From Rhodopirellula sp. (lineage in GTDB: Bacteria; Planctomycetota; Planctomycetia; Pirellulales; Pirellulaceae): DNA of 48,998 nucleotides. The translations under genes were made by a program, and so were the position numbers. The DNA lies in contig NZHC01000062.1 in NCBI GenBank assembly GCA_002689655.1, positions 88,100-137,097 of the forward strand, read 5' to 3'. Below the pieces are notes generated by a model that was given only the letters and a program-made list of their open reading frames with translations, was not told the origin of the DNA and ran no database searches. This document shows positions 29,524 to 39,140 of this stretch, one piece after another. Position 1 is the stretch's first letter. Each line of letters begins with the position of its first letter.

Positions 29524-30789
29524 TCAATTCGTGGTCCGCACATCCACACAAACCAGCGTCCCCGCAGCACCGCGACAGTAAATCCGACCGTTACACAGGA
29601 CAGGCATGGTCCAGCACTGCTCCTCAAACACTTGGCACTGACTTACCAGCTTGGGGCTCGCTTGATCTGGTTCTAAAACCTTCAACAATCCGTCATCAGA
29701 GATCGTGATCAAGTACTTGCCAGCCGCGGTCAAGCCACCGACCCGTTCATCCTCTGCGTTCCACAGCACCTCTCCGTCGATCAGCCGCAGGCACGCCAGC
29801 GTGGCCCCCACAGACGCAGAACCGCTCGCTCCGTAAACCAGACCGTCCAAATACACACTGCTCGTGAGCTGGTTCTGAAAATCCTTGGTCTTCCAAACGA
29901 GCACAGGTTCACCATTCTTGAAGGTCAATAGTGCCGACCCGCGGTTGTAACCTGATGAAAGAAACACCTGCCCGTCCACAACAATCGGATTCGCGGCGTT
30001 ACACCCAAAGGTGGTCAACCAACGTTGACGCCACCGTTCTGTCCCAGTTAGCGGATCAATACAAACATAAGAGCGGGCTGAACCGAAGATCAAACGCTCT
30101 TCCCCATCCTGAACAAAGGGAACGAATGAGGAGTAACCAGAGTCCTTGTCTTGCGAGGTCCACGCCAGACTCCCGTCAATGACTGATAGCGCAACTCCGG
30201 AATCACCAACATTGACAATCACCAACCCGTTGGTAACCCAGGGCGACCCAGAAAAACCCCAACCAGGGATGCGGATGGATGTGACGTCAGCAACATTCAC
30301 CTTCCATCTGATTTCCCCAGATTCGGCCTCAAAACAAAAAAGATCACCAAACCTGCTGAGAGTGAAAACGGAACCTTGGTCGACTGTGGGAGTAGAAGTC
30401 GGCCCTCCTTGGAACTCATTTGCATCGATGGCGCATTCATAGGAATGCCTCCATCTTTCTTGTCCAGTCTCCGCGTCCAAACAATAAACCGTTTCCACAT
30501 TGTCGTCATTGCCCAGGGTGTAAAGACGGCCATTGGCAATCACCACTGATGAATAGCCTGTCCCAATCTCAGAACGCCACACAATCGGGGGCCCGTCGAC
30601 GTCCCAGTTCGCATTCCAATCCGTCTCCTTGGAAACCCCGTCATTACCCGGTCCGCGGAAACGCGGCCAGTCCGCCGCCGAAGCTGCACCACAAAAAAGA
30701 GTGCAACCACCGGTCACCACTACGAGATAAAATCCCAAAATACGGTAACTCAATCGCGCAGCCACACCGATGAGCGACCTGCCGAACAT
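29524..30789 (-). CDS. Exported PQQ-like beta-propeller protein
   Basis: 421-aa secreted beta-propeller of the PQQ-binding-like repeat group. A signal sequence (about 1-38, with YRILGFYLVVVTGGCTLFCGAASA) precedes DWPRFRGPGNDGVSKETDW, the classic opening of the planctomycete family. Repeats show the sheet end motif, for example YCLDAETGQERWRHSYE and ICFEAESGEIRWKV-like strands. No heme or catalytic domain is fused to it. It may be a binding or scaffold protein rather than an enzyme; true PQQ binding is not shown. ATG 30789 has a strong GGAGG six bases upstream, and this excludes the 30 further open codons. It ends 128 bases before the Gfo/Idh/MocA gene and may be co-transcribed with it. Confidence 0.85.
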   Translation of the reverse strand: MFGRSLIGVAARLSYRILGFYLVVVTGGCTLFCGAASAADWPRFRGPGNDGVSKETDWNANWDVDGPPIVWRSEIGTGYSSVVIANGRLYTLGNDDNVETVYCLDAETGQERWRHSYECAIDANEFQGGPTSTPTVDQGSVFTLSRFGDLFCFEAESGEIRWKVNVADVTSIRIPGWGFSGSPWVTNGLVIVNVGDSGVALSVIDGSLAWTSQDKDSGYSSFVPFVQDGEERLIFGSARSYVCIDPLTGTERWRQRWLTTFGCNAANPIVVDGQVFLSSGYNRGSALLTFKNGEPVLVWKTKDFQNQLTSSVYLDGLVYGASGSASVGATLACLRLIDGEVLWNAEDERVGGLTAAGKYLITISDDGLLKVLEPDQASPKLVSQCQVFEEQCWTMPVLCNGRIYCRGAAGTLVCVDVRTTN

Positions 30790-30795
30790 TTGCAA

Positions 30796-30800
30796 CCTCC
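30796..30800 (-). promoter_or_regulatory. Ribosome binding site of the PQQ-like gene
   Basis: GGAGG on the minus strand, 6 bases from ATG 30789. It decides this start over the longer open frame. Confidence 0.65.
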
Positions 30801-30897
30801 AATGCACACTCAAAGTGTCAATTCCCATTCGAAAACCGTAACGCCAAACCACCCACCGCTGCCTTGAACCTGTCCCCATATTGTCAACCCCAAGCCA

Positions 30898-31875
30898 TCA
30901 ACTCGCATGAACCTCAGCGAGTAGCCCTCTGCGTCTCAAACGATCCGGCATGAGGCCACGTTCCGTACCAAACAAAACCGCGGCCACCAGTTGCACCGCA
31001 GCAGTTACCACGATGGCTCCCGAAGTTCTGACGCTTTCGGTCAGCGGCAAACCAAATGCATCCGTCATCGGTCCTGGCAACAGGTTCGCAGCAAGGTGCC
31101 CAAGCACAGAAGCGGACAATGCTGCGAGCACAGAGAACACGATCATGGGACACAACCGCCTCGTCATGAAAAAAGCGGTCGATGGAGGGATCACCAACAT
31201 GCCAATCACAAGGATACTACCGACCACTTCAAAGGACGTCACAACAGTGGCACTGGTAATCGCCATCAACGCATAATGAACAAGGCGGGGACGGAACCCA
31301 AGCGAGCGTGCTAAGCCGGGGTCAAAGGTGGTAAGCATCAACTCTTTGAAACAGAACGCCACCAGCAACACATTTAATAGCAGCATAAACCCGCAAGCGA
31401 GGGCTTCACCAGGAATACTCGCGCCCAATCCCACTGTCTCCAATTGGCCGTAGAGAACGCAATCAAGATCAAGATCCGTTTTATCCGCAAACTGCCTCAG
31501 CATGATCAGACCGATCGCAAACAAGGTCGTAAACACGACCCCTAATGCTGCATCCTGCCGAACCCAGCCACTGCTCGCGACCCACTCCGTCAAGAAAGCT
31601 GTCAGCACGCCTGCAATCACTGCTCCACCAAACATCAATGATTGACGGACACTCCAGCCCCCTTCAGGGTCAATCCACCCTGCCGCTTCGAGGTACCCTG
31701 AAACCAAAAACGCACCAACAACCCCAGGCAGAGCGGCATGTGTGATCGCATCGGCAAGCATGCTCTGTTTTCGAAGAAACAAGAAACAACCCGGGATCGC
31801 ACAAGACGCCGAAGCCAAGCACGCCGTTAACGTGATCCATGTGTCCAACGTTGTCCACGCAAAAGAAGCCAGCAA
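30898..31875 (-). CDS. Zn/Mn ABC transporter permease
   Basis: 325-aa membrane subunit of the cation-chelate ABC-3 family (ZnuB/MntB/TroC-like), with eight or nine helices. Family signs are FLFLRKQSMLADAITHAALPGV, then the VVFTTLFAIGLIML helix and VVGSILVIGMLVIPPSTAFF. It imports zinc, manganese or iron with an ATPase and a binding protein. Neither partner is nearby: the next gene upstream is cutC, 320 bases away, and the PQQ gene lies downstream. TTG appears to be the start, because the first ATG in frame would delete the first helix. The metal cannot be assigned from sequence. Confidence 0.85.
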   Translation of the reverse strand: MLASFAWTTLDTWITLTACLASASCAIPGCFLFLRKQSMLADAITHAALPGVVGAFLVSGYLEAAGWIDPEGGWSVRQSLMFGGAVIAGVLTAFLTEWVASSGWVRQDAALGVVFTTLFAIGLIMLRQFADKTDLDLDCVLYGQLETVGLGASIPGEALACGFMLLLNVLLVAFCFKELMLTTFDPGLARSLGFRPRLVHYALMAITSATVVTSFEVVGSILVIGMLVIPPSTAFFMTRRLCPMIVFSVLAALSASVLGHLAANLLPGPMTDAFGLPLTESVRTSGAIVVTAAVQLVAAVLFGTERGLMPDRLRRRGLLAEVHAS

Positions 31876-32196
31876 AACAACCGCCGATCATAAGATCTAG
31901 AAAGGTCCGAACTAGGCATTTACCACACAACGCCATCACGCCCGTATTCTACTCAAACACGCATGATGCGGGAATGCACGCAATCCGCGTTCACCAAATC
32001 CGCGCACCGGGATTCCTGCGAAACTGCCGCGCCGATATTTGCTCCCAACGCCAAGTGCTGGTCGACATCAAACTGCCGGCATAATGCACCGCATCTGATC
32101 TCGTTTCGACTGGTTGCCTGTCATCAACGGGGGATCTCTCGTCTCACCGTGGCGTGTGCTTCGGCCGTGTGCAAAACGTTTGTATTCGGAAACCAG
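31876..32196. other. Intergenic region between cutC and the metal permease
   Basis: About 320 bases with no credible ORF or structured RNA. A metal-responsive promoter for the permease would be expected here, but I do not recognise an operator. Confidence 0.35.
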
Positions 32197-32940
32197 CTAA
32201 TGCCTATCGGAACAATATCGATCCAGCACATACCGTACGGCCTTAACCTCGTCTGGGTCCACCACAGGAAAACTACCCTCACAAACGTTACCTGCAGGAT
32301 CCGTTTTTAACACTTTGAATGTGCCATGTACCTGTGTGCAACCTGTTTTTTGTAGCATTTCCACAACCGTTGCGGCCCGAACACCCCCACCCGGCAGAAT
32401 CGAAATCCGCCCGTTTGCGATTTTCACCAGTTCCAAAATGCCCCCAGCTCCGGCCAAAGCGGACGCTTCACCGCCCGACGTTAAAACACGATCAACGTCC
32501 AGCTCAATCAGTTTTTCGAGTCCCTCACTCTGTTTGCGAAGTAGATCAAACGCTCTATGGAAAACCAGTTCACGTTCCTGACAGACCTCACGGATCCTTT
32601 CTATCAATTCATGATCAATCAAGCCATTCTCAGCTAACGCACCAATGACGACCCCATCTGCTCCTCGTTCCATGAAAACGTGAGCATCACGTACCATCAC
32701 GCGTTTTTCCAGTGCTGAATAACAGAATCCACCAGCACGTGGTCGCAACATCACCAAGACAGGGAGATCCACTGCATCCTTCACCTGCTCCAATAGCCCC
32801 ACCGTAGGTGTTAAACCACCGAGTTCAATCCCAACATTCAGCTCAAGTCGATCAGCACCGCTCTGCGCAGCAGCCACTGCGTCTGCCACGGACGCAACGC
32901 ACGCCTCCAACACCGCTGGCTTCTCAGAAAACGTAGTCAT
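32197..32940 (-). CDS. cutC: CutC family protein
   Basis: 247-aa TIM-barrel protein. Family landmarks are LEACVASVADAVAAAQSGADRLELN, the VLVMLRPRAGGFCYS segment, GADGVVIGALAENGLID, the FHRAFD motif, RVLTSGG and ILPGGGV. CutC was named for copper tolerance in E. coli, but later work questioned a direct copper role, so 'copper homeostasis' is a traditional label only. GAGG about 8 bases before the ATG is a fitting ribosome site. It precedes a metal transport permease on the same strand, at 320 bases; this may be chance. Confidence 0.92.
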   Translation of the reverse strand: MTTFSEKPAVLEACVASVADAVAAAQSGADRLELNVGIELGGLTPTVGLLEQVKDAVDLPVLVMLRPRAGGFCYSALEKRVMVRDAHVFMERGADGVVIGALAENGLIDHELIERIREVCQERELVFHRAFDLLRKQSEGLEKLIELDVDRVLTSGGEASALAGAGGILELVKIANGRISILPGGGVRAATVVEMLQKTGCTQVHGTFKVLKTDPAGNVCEGSFPVVDPDEVKAVRYVLDRYCSDRH

Positions 32941-33286
32941 TTCATATCCCTCATCGGCACAAGCTTTCCTCTACCTTGCACAACAGGGGCACCAACACTG
33001 GACAAACCAGAGAACGAGACAGCCTTTTGCACTGCAAAGTCGTTCTAATGATATTCCTGTTGACCATTTCAGCGATACCGCCGGTGGGATGCCGCAATAG
33101 GGCATTTGACTGGCTTGGGTTGTCCCACTTTGACATGCGCGTTAGCAATTCAACCTGAGATCATCGATCCCGGCAAGTAAAATAGCATAGAATTCCATGC
33201 ACGCCGCGTTGTGGCAGCGAACACGCCTCGCTCTGTACCACGATTCTGTCTGCTTCCAAACTCGAACACTTCGGAACCACCAGCCC

Positions 33287-34306
33287 ATGCGTCACCTCGT
33301 GCTTACAAGTTTATGCATGTCGGTTTTTGGTCTTCAAGTGCTCCTAGTGAGCCCTGAATCCAACGCCGAAGAGCTCTCTGGAATCGAATTTTCGTTTCCT
33401 AGACTGGAAGCCGCCCAACATTTGCTGAGCCAGACCGACACCTACACCAACACGGCAAGTCCCTTTGATCGAAAGGTCAGAATGGGCGTTGCCAAAGACC
33501 CTGGAATCGAAAAGTACCTGGAATTCGTCGCCGCACAGGTACTACCCTGGAATTTAAAGGATCGTGAGAACCTCCAAAATGCGATCAAAAATCTTGAGTC
33601 ACCATTGAAAGCCCTGTCGATCAAGCTCAACTCTCCCGTCAGCCTCATACACACAACCGGAAAAGAAGAGAGCGGTGCAGCCTACACCCGCGGTAATGAA
33701 ATAGTTTTTCCGAAACGTGAACTCCAAGGGACCTTAAAAGCACAGACTAAATTGTTGGCACATGAGTTGTTTCACGTCATCTCTCGGCAACACCCGACTC
33801 TCAGGAATCAGCTCTATCAAGTGATTGGCTTCAAAAAGGCGAATCCGATTCAACTTCCGGGTAAATTATCCGCGCTCAGAATTACGAACCCTGATGCTCC
33901 CGTAATTGAGCATGTGATGCAGCTAAAACTCTCACCCACACAGTCAGTTCACATCGCACCTATGCTGATCGCAAAGTCTGATTATGTGGAAAATGGGCCA
34001 GCTAGTCTGTTTGCATATCTATCGTTCAAACTCATGCAGGTCAAACAGACATCCGAAGGGTGGAACGCTGTCCAAGAAAACGGTGCACCTATTTTTCACT
34101 CACCTCAAGCCGCCGACTTCCACCGGCAAATCGGAAAGAACACGAGCTATATCATCCATCCCGAGGAAATCCTTGCGGACAACTTCGCACTAATCATGAC
34201 CAACGGAACCATAATTGACTCGTGGCTCACAGATAAGATGAAGACGGTGATGAAAGACTACTTCGAAGCCCTAGCTAAAACGCAACTTACAGAAAACCAA
34301 TCATGA
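33287..34306 (+). CDS. Exported HExxH metallopeptidase, family unassigned
   Basis: 339-aa exported protein. A signal peptide (MRHLVLTSLCMSVFGLQVLLVSP...NAEE) covers about the first 27 residues; I chose this ATG for that reason over the one 30 codons upstream. The zinc site is HELFH (159-163, catalytic E160) in TKLLAHELFHVISRQHP. About 130 residues later comes HPEEILADNFAL (from H291), which looks like the third zinc ligand region of a gluzincin (E293 or E294). The spacing is long for minimal gluzincins. I do not recognise the family. It may be a periplasmic peptidase. It stands alone, with empty DNA on both sides. Confidence 0.78.
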   Translation: MRHLVLTSLCMSVFGLQVLLVSPESNAEELSGIEFSFPRLEAAQHLLSQTDTYTNTASPFDRKVRMGVAKDPGIEKYLEFVAAQVLPWNLKDRENLQNAIKNLESPLKALSIKLNSPVSLIHTTGKEESGAAYTRGNEIVFPKRELQGTLKAQTKLLAHELFHVISRQHPTLRNQLYQVIGFKKANPIQLPGKLSALRITNPDAPVIEHVMQLKLSPTQSVHIAPMLIAKSDYVENGPASLFAYLSFKLMQVKQTSEGWNAVQENGAPIFHSPQAADFHRQIGKNTSYIIHPEEILADNFALIMTNGTIIDSWLTDKMKTVMKDYFEALAKTQLTENQS

Positions 34307-35190
34307 CCTCGCTTGACCACCGCGCGACGCCTAATCGGATGCAGCGGTCACTTGGGCTCAAACTTAAGCAGCTCAGGGGTGGGTGGTGCCTATCCCTCAC
34401 ACTCTTGAGCGTGAACCAAAAAAATCTGCATGATGCGCTCCGCACGACGGTGTCGGAAAATTTCACTTACAGGAAACTCGCGGTCACTTCTATGTGAGTA
34501 CGTGTAACGTTCTTATCACATGATCAACGATCAGTACTCTCTTTTTTGGCATTAGTCTCTGTTCTCTGCTGATTAGTGCACTAGGCCGGTCTGGGATTCA
34601 GTTGGGCCCGATGGTAACGGGGTCTCCCTCTGCTTTATCAAGTAGGAGTCTGGAAAAGAGACTCAAATTGAAGAAATTATTTTTCGAGTTTTGCGTTTAT
34701 TTCCACCACAATAGTGATGCTCATTGCACTACTCTGCGATTTCCTCGTTACTCCACTTTATTTACCGTTTGCTTGGCGTCGACCTTTCATTTCCTCCCTT
34801 CTTCGCTTTCCATCCCATCCCAAAGACCACCCCTGTGGCGTTGACTACCATCGTATTTTCACTGGCAAAGACTGTTCTGCCACTTGGAACTTTTTTGGCT
34901 TTCGATCCCTCGGCTTTCTGCTTCCAAATCATTGCCGAGTACAACCCAACCACGGACGTCGCCATGCAAACGAGTTTTCGAGCTGCCTGACACAACCTGA
35001 TTGCACTCACCCGCGTCTGCATGTGCCGCAGTTTCTTCGGCTTGGTAGCAGCATTATTCGATTACTCCCTGTGTGCGTCCTGCTCCCGAGCCAGATCGGA
35101 GCGTTGCTTATCCTCTAATGTGATACATTTCGGCAATTGAGGGACAACGGAAACGGGTTACCGTGATCGGCCCACGCATGAACACACAAA
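34307..35190. other. Intergenic region between convergent genes
   Basis: About 880 bases. Two inverted repeats: CTCAGGGGTG with CACTCTTGAG at 34372-34409 (10 pairs, two of them G-U), 65 bases past the metallopeptidase stop and possibly a terminator without T tract; and GAGTCT with AGACTC near 34650. An 86-codon frame on the minus strand (34762-35022) has no ribosome site and odd composition; I do not call it a gene. Confidence 0.4.
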
Positions 35191-36492
35191 TCACTTGTGT
35201 TTTTCTTCCACCAGATTGCCATATTGAAGAATTTCTACCACACCCCCGCTGGCACTGAGCTTCATCACAGCTCGGTTTCCATCAGTGAAGTAGGGGTCAC
35301 CGGTGAGATTCTGTCTGGGGCTCTTCGCGTCTGCATTTTCACAGCCGGGCACAAGCACAAGTTTGGACAGCCGACCTCCATCCGCTAGCGAGTCCACCAC
35401 GTAATCTCTCGCTTCATCCACGTCTGGATCAATTCGGTGTGTCGTCAGGTTCCATGTTTTCAGGGTAAACCTGACCCCGATGTCCCGGCTGACTTGTCCT
35501 ATCCAAACGGTATGACCCTGCACGGTTAAACCAGTTCTCCATAAACGCAGATGAACACGTTCGTTAATACTGGCCCTTGCTCTCTGTAATGCAAGATCCT
35601 GCCTTCGTCCCTGCACAAATAAAGGGCTGACGGGCGAGTATCGATAAGCCGAATCGAGCAAGAACGCTTTGGCGGTCTTTAAACTTGTCGCCCAGTTAAT
35701 GGCCTCTGCGTCATCCCAACGCGCACCAAACGACTGTCGAACCAAATCCCGATCACCGACAACAACCAGATTTAACGGATCACCCTCTCGACTCCCCCCT
35801 CGCCCCGTTGTGCATCGCGGTTGCCCTGTGGTCCAACGCACCAAATCAGTCAAACTCATCTCTCGCAAGTCTCCTGCCTCACCTGCCACTTCCATTGGTC
35901 GCAGAATCAATCCTGGCACTTCTATGGAGAAACTGAAGCGTGCAACATCACGGTCCGAGACAAATCGCAGGTCGAGACTTTTAAGACCCTCATCCAAACT
36001 TGTAAATACAACGCCCGCGCGCTTCTGCCCGGGAGGAATCGCGCCTCCGCACAACGCCTGCTCCTTAAAAAATCCCGACATTCGTCGGTTAGCATTCCTG
36101 GCACTGATGAGTTTCGACGGTAGCAAGGGCAGAAGGAACAAGAAAAACCAACCTAGAATGCCGAAGCTCAGCAACCGTTTACCCACAGAAAAATGATTCA
36201 CCGACGCCGCTTCTAATGCGGTGTAGTAACTTGGATCCAAACTGTACAAGTCGAGTCGCTGCCCGACCTCAGATTGGTTATCAATTTCAAGCCAGACGGG
36301 CTGCACTCCTCGACGCGCCAGATGTACGCCGAAAAACTTAATGCTTTCCCGATCACTCAGTACCGCAACAGAGACCTTGAGCCCTTCGGATTGCTGTACC
36401 TGCAAGCGTTCCAGAAACGGGCGATGACTGGGATCGGGGTGATAATTCGTTGTCACCCAACGTAAAGGACGTGGTCTCATCATAGCTTCCAC
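35191..36492 (-). CDS. LssY C-terminal domain membrane protein
   Basis: 433 aa. A soluble N-terminal part (1-100) is followed by one TM helix (about 104-125, LLSFGILGWFFLFLLPLLP), a beta-rich region, and a C-terminal LssY_C-like domain (about 240-380). The domain signs are NLVVVGDRD, the AINWATSLKTAKAFLLDSAYRYSPVSPLF block, the VWIGQVSRDIGVRF strand and the THRIDPDVDEARDYVV end. LssY_C was named from Legionella lss genes and often accompanies PAP2 phosphatases; here it is not fused to one. Function is unknown. The N-terminus is uncertain: Met1, Met4 and Met5 are all possible, and GGAAG overlaps the first of them. Confidence 0.75.
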   Translation of the reverse strand: MEAMMRPRPLRWVTTNYHPDPSHRPFLERLQVQQSEGLKVSVAVLSDRESIKFFGVHLARRGVQPVWLEIDNQSEVGQRLDLYSLDPSYYTALEAASVNHFSVGKRLLSFGILGWFFLFLLPLLPSKLISARNANRRMSGFFKEQALCGGAIPPGQKRAGVVFTSLDEGLKSLDLRFVSDRDVARFSFSIEVPGLILRPMEVAGEAGDLREMSLTDLVRWTTGQPRCTTGRGGSREGDPLNLVVVGDRDLVRQSFGARWDDAEAINWATSLKTAKAFLLDSAYRYSPVSPLFVQGRRQDLALQRARASINERVHLRLWRTGLTVQGHTVWIGQVSRDIGVRFTLKTWNLTTHRIDPDVDEARDYVVDSLADGGRLSKLVLVPGCENADAKSPRQNLTGDPYFTDGNRAVMKLSASGGVVEILQYGNLVEEKHK

Positions 36493-36618
36493 ATGGGTAA
36501 GGCGAACAGATTCGTACCAACGTCAAACGTGAACCGTCGCCGGACCCCGGCAAACCGGGGCGAGTCACGGGCGAACCAAGACGCTCGTCAGCAACTCAGT
36601 AGTCACCAACCGAACCGA

Positions 36619-38295
36619 CTAATTAGAGGATGCTTGATTGTTTCGAAGCCCCTCTTGCCATTCCTTCGGCTTTACCGACACATCACTATCATCCTCGTAT
36701 TGCTTGCGAAGCCTATCAAGCTCCGATTTTGCCCCAGCTATCTGCTTGGCAAACGCGGGGTTTTCGTATTGATTAACGAGTTCGTCTGGATCATTCGCCA
36801 GATCATAGAACTCCCATTCATCAAATTGATAAAAGTGCATCAGTTTATATTGCTCACCGCGCACTCCGTAATGCCGCGGCACCATGTGTACACTGGGATA
36901 CTCATAATAGTGGTAATACAGGCTCTTGCGCCAATCTGACGGGTTCTCTCCCCTGAGCAAAGGAACGAGCGACTTCCCCTGCATGTCGCCCGGTATTTTC
37001 GTACCTGCCATCTCCAAAAATGTTTCGGCGTAGTCAAGATTTTGCACCAATTGCTGATTGTCTGAACCGGGCTTGGTGACCCCCGGCCACTTCACAATCA
37101 AAGGCATCATCATCGACTCGTCGTACATCCAACGTTTGTCGTACCAGCCATGGTCGCCGACATAAAAACCTTGGTCAGACGAATAAATCACGACGGTGTT
37201 CTGGCTCAAGCCAAGCTCTTCCAAGGTGTCCATCAAAGTGCCCACGCTCTCATCAACTCCCTTGATACACCGCAGGTAGTTTTTTGCGTAACGTTGATAC
37301 TTCCACCGCACAAGATCTTTTCCTTTAAGATTCGCTTGATGAAATGCCTGGTCGCGAGGCTCGTATGCCTCACGCCAGACCCGCAACTGGGACGGCGTCA
37401 TCCGTTGCATATTCCGCCACGCGGATTTATCAAACCGCCCCTTGTAAGCATCTCCATCGAAGCTGGGAACGAGATCGACGAAGAGATCAAAATTGAGATG
37501 CATATGCCGATCAATCTCGAGTTCTTGGAACCGTGCGGGAGGAGCATTGTCCTCCCATTTATCAAACAGCGTTGCCGGTTCTGGCAGGTCGATGTCAGCA
37601 TAAAGATTCAGATGACGCTTCGCCGGCATCCAATTGCGATGCGGTGCTTTGTGCTGAACCATCAACATGAACGGCTTGCCCACTTCACGACCCTCTCGAA
37701 GCCAATCAACCGCGAGATCAGTCACCACGTCAGTGCAATGGCCTTCGATCCGCGTGCGTCCCTCGGGTGTGATCATGTCTGGGTTGTAATACAAGCCTTG
37801 CCCCGGCAGCACTTTCCAATCTGAGTAACCTTGTGGTTTCCCCTTGAGGTGCGACTTGCCATACATGGCGGTCGTGTACCCGGCATCTCTCAAAAGTTTT
37901 GGAAACGTCTGCTGATTCCAGTTAAACGAATTCCCATTATTCATGAACCCATTCTTATGGCTGTGCTTTCCAGTCTGGATGACCGCACGACTGGGCCCAC
38001 AGATGGAATTGGTGCAGAAGCTATTGCGGAACACGATTCCTTGCGATGCAAGCACATCAATATTGGGGGTCGGGTTCACGGACTTCAGCCAACCGTCATA
38101 AGCCCCAATCGCATGCGGTGCATGATCATCGCTAAAAACAAACAAGATGTTCGGCCGCTCGTCTATGTTTCGCCGCTCATCCAGGTTTTGCCGCTCATCT
38201 GCGAGGCAACAACTTAAAGAACAAAGTTGTCCCACCAAGCACAGCAAGACAACCGGAAGAAGAAGACGAACTCGACTCAGAAATTGCTCTTGCAT
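36619..38295 (-). CDS. Secreted arylsulfatase-type sulfatase
   Basis: 558-aa type I sulfatase. The signal peptide (RLLLPVVLLCLVGQLCSLSC) ends near residue 30. Metal-binding residues start with NILFVFSDDH. The formylglycine site is C99 in CGPSR, with the rest of the signature AVIQTGKHSHKNG; activation needs a formylglycine-generating enzyme. Further marks are GYTTAMYGKSHLKG and, later, VVIYSSDQGFYVGDHGWYDKRWMYDESMMMPLIV. It hydrolyses sulfate esters, probably of algal polysaccharides such as those planctomycetes grow on; the exact sugar is not inferable. Just after the signal peptide lies a triple 18-base repeat encoding DERxN units, the last running into the conserved RPNILFV. Confidence 0.93.
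   Translation of the reverse strand: MQEQFLSRVRLLLPVVLLCLVGQLCSLSCCLADERQNLDERRNIDERPNILFVFSDDHAPHAIGAYDGWLKSVNPTPNIDVLASQGIVFRNSFCTNSICGPSRAVIQTGKHSHKNGFMNNGNSFNWNQQTFPKLLRDAGYTTAMYGKSHLKGKPQGYSDWKVLPGQGLYYNPDMITPEGRTRIEGHCTDVVTDLAVDWLREGREVGKPFMLMVQHKAPHRNWMPAKRHLNLYADIDLPEPATLFDKWEDNAPPARFQELEIDRHMHLNFDLFVDLVPSFDGDAYKGRFDKSAWRNMQRMTPSQLRVWREAYEPRDQAFHQANLKGKDLVRWKYQRYAKNYLRCIKGVDESVGTLMDTLEELGLSQNTVVIYSSDQGFYVGDHGWYDKRWMYDESMMMPLIVKWPGVTKPGSDNQQLVQNLDYAETFLEMAGTKIPGDMQGKSLVPLLRGENPSDWRKSLYYHYYEYPSVHMVPRHYGVRGEQYKLMHFYQFDEWEFYDLANDPDELVNQYENPAFAKQIAGAKSELDRLRKQYEDDSDVSVKPKEWQEGLRNNQASSN
38154..38207. repeat. Triple 18-base tandem repeat in the sulfatase gene
   Basis: Three imperfect 18-base units beginning GCCGCTC (38154, 38172, 38190). 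On the coding strand they give DERQNL, DERRNI, DERPNI. The repeat lies in the linker between the signal peptide and the catalytic domain, so copy number changes would be tolerated. Confidence 0.8.
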
Positions 38296-38371
38296 AACAG
38301 CGCATCACCAAAGGCAGAAAGATTGGAAAAGTAGACCTCATTGTAGGTTGGATGAACCAAACCAACAACGC

Positions 38372-39025
38372 TCAATAAGACACTCCAGTGGAATCGTCCA
38401 CCAGGCATGCACCGAGAAATTCCAACACCGGGCGAGAACATTGTCTCACGCGACCCAAGTCTCGCCTGCGAACTCGCATCCGGATCACCCCACATTCGCT
38501 GCGATCCCAATACAAGACTGCCAGCACGACACCATCAAGCCCTAAATACACATCTTCAAGCTCTGGCGTTAAACAATCCATCGTCAACTGCGAGCCCACA
38601 AGCTCCTCCAACTCCTCCAGAGCAGACTTCCAAGTTTTCAGACGCAGCGGCGGTGTGCCGGCATTCGCGATGATCGAAAAGGAAAGCACTTCGTTTTTTT
38701 GCGCCCGGCTCCGACCAGGCTTATCTGTTCGCGTCTGCATTGCAAAAACAATGCACCCGCCGCCGAACAGAATGCTCCACATTCCTAACTGATGAGCATC
38801 GGCCGCTCTGCGCTGAAATGTCCGGTTGTTGTCGCCAAACTGGCTCAGAACAATCCCAACCAGCAAGATAACACCGCCAAACCCAAACCCAAAAATCCCC
38901 AGGTTGATAGCACGCGACTTACTGAGTGCAAATCTCTTTTTCGGACGTGGGATGGGTGTCGAGTAATCCCGATCCAGTGGATGTATTCCATCATCGTCCG
39001 CTTGACCTTTTCCCGCTCTCGCCAC
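38372..39025 (-). CDS. Two-TM hypothetical membrane protein
   Basis: 217-aa protein of unknown function. The cytoplasmic start is charged (DDDGIHPLDRDYSTPIPRPKKRFA). Two helices (about 43-62 and 80-97: LGIFGFGFGGVILLVGIVLS and MWSILFGGGCIVFAM) form a hairpin. The C-terminal soluble part is alpha/beta with a run of basic residues (VIRMRVRRRDLGRVRQ). The GTG start has GAGG 7 bases upstream. It lies 76 bases upstream of the sulfatase on the same strand and may share its transcript. I recognise no family. Confidence 0.6.
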   Translation of the reverse strand: MARAGKGQADDDGIHPLDRDYSTPIPRPKKRFALSKSRAINLGIFGFGFGGVILLVGIVLSQFGDNNRTFQRRAADAHQLGMWSILFGGGCIVFAMQTRTDKPGRSRAQKNEVLSFSIIANAGTPPLRLKTWKSALEELEELVGSQLTMDCLTPELEDVYLGLDGVVLAVLYWDRSECGVIRMRVRRRDLGRVRQCSRPVLEFLGACLVDDSTGVSY

Positions 39026-39140
39026 CTAAACGCCTCTTCGTCCGAACAAATCTACAACTGAGTTAACTGAGCAGAAGGCTTCGCCGTGACTGACACCATC
39101 CAAACCCAACACCTTCAATGCTCACTAACATCTACAGTAT

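Noticed and set aside
34762-35022. 86-codon minus-strand frame in the gap after the metallopeptidase
   Set aside because: No ribosome site, no recognisable domain and no neighbour link; chance frame.
37150-37824. 224-codon plus-strand frame inside the sulfatase
   Set aside because: Antisense to an intact sulfatase with all signature motifs; the composition is shadow-like.
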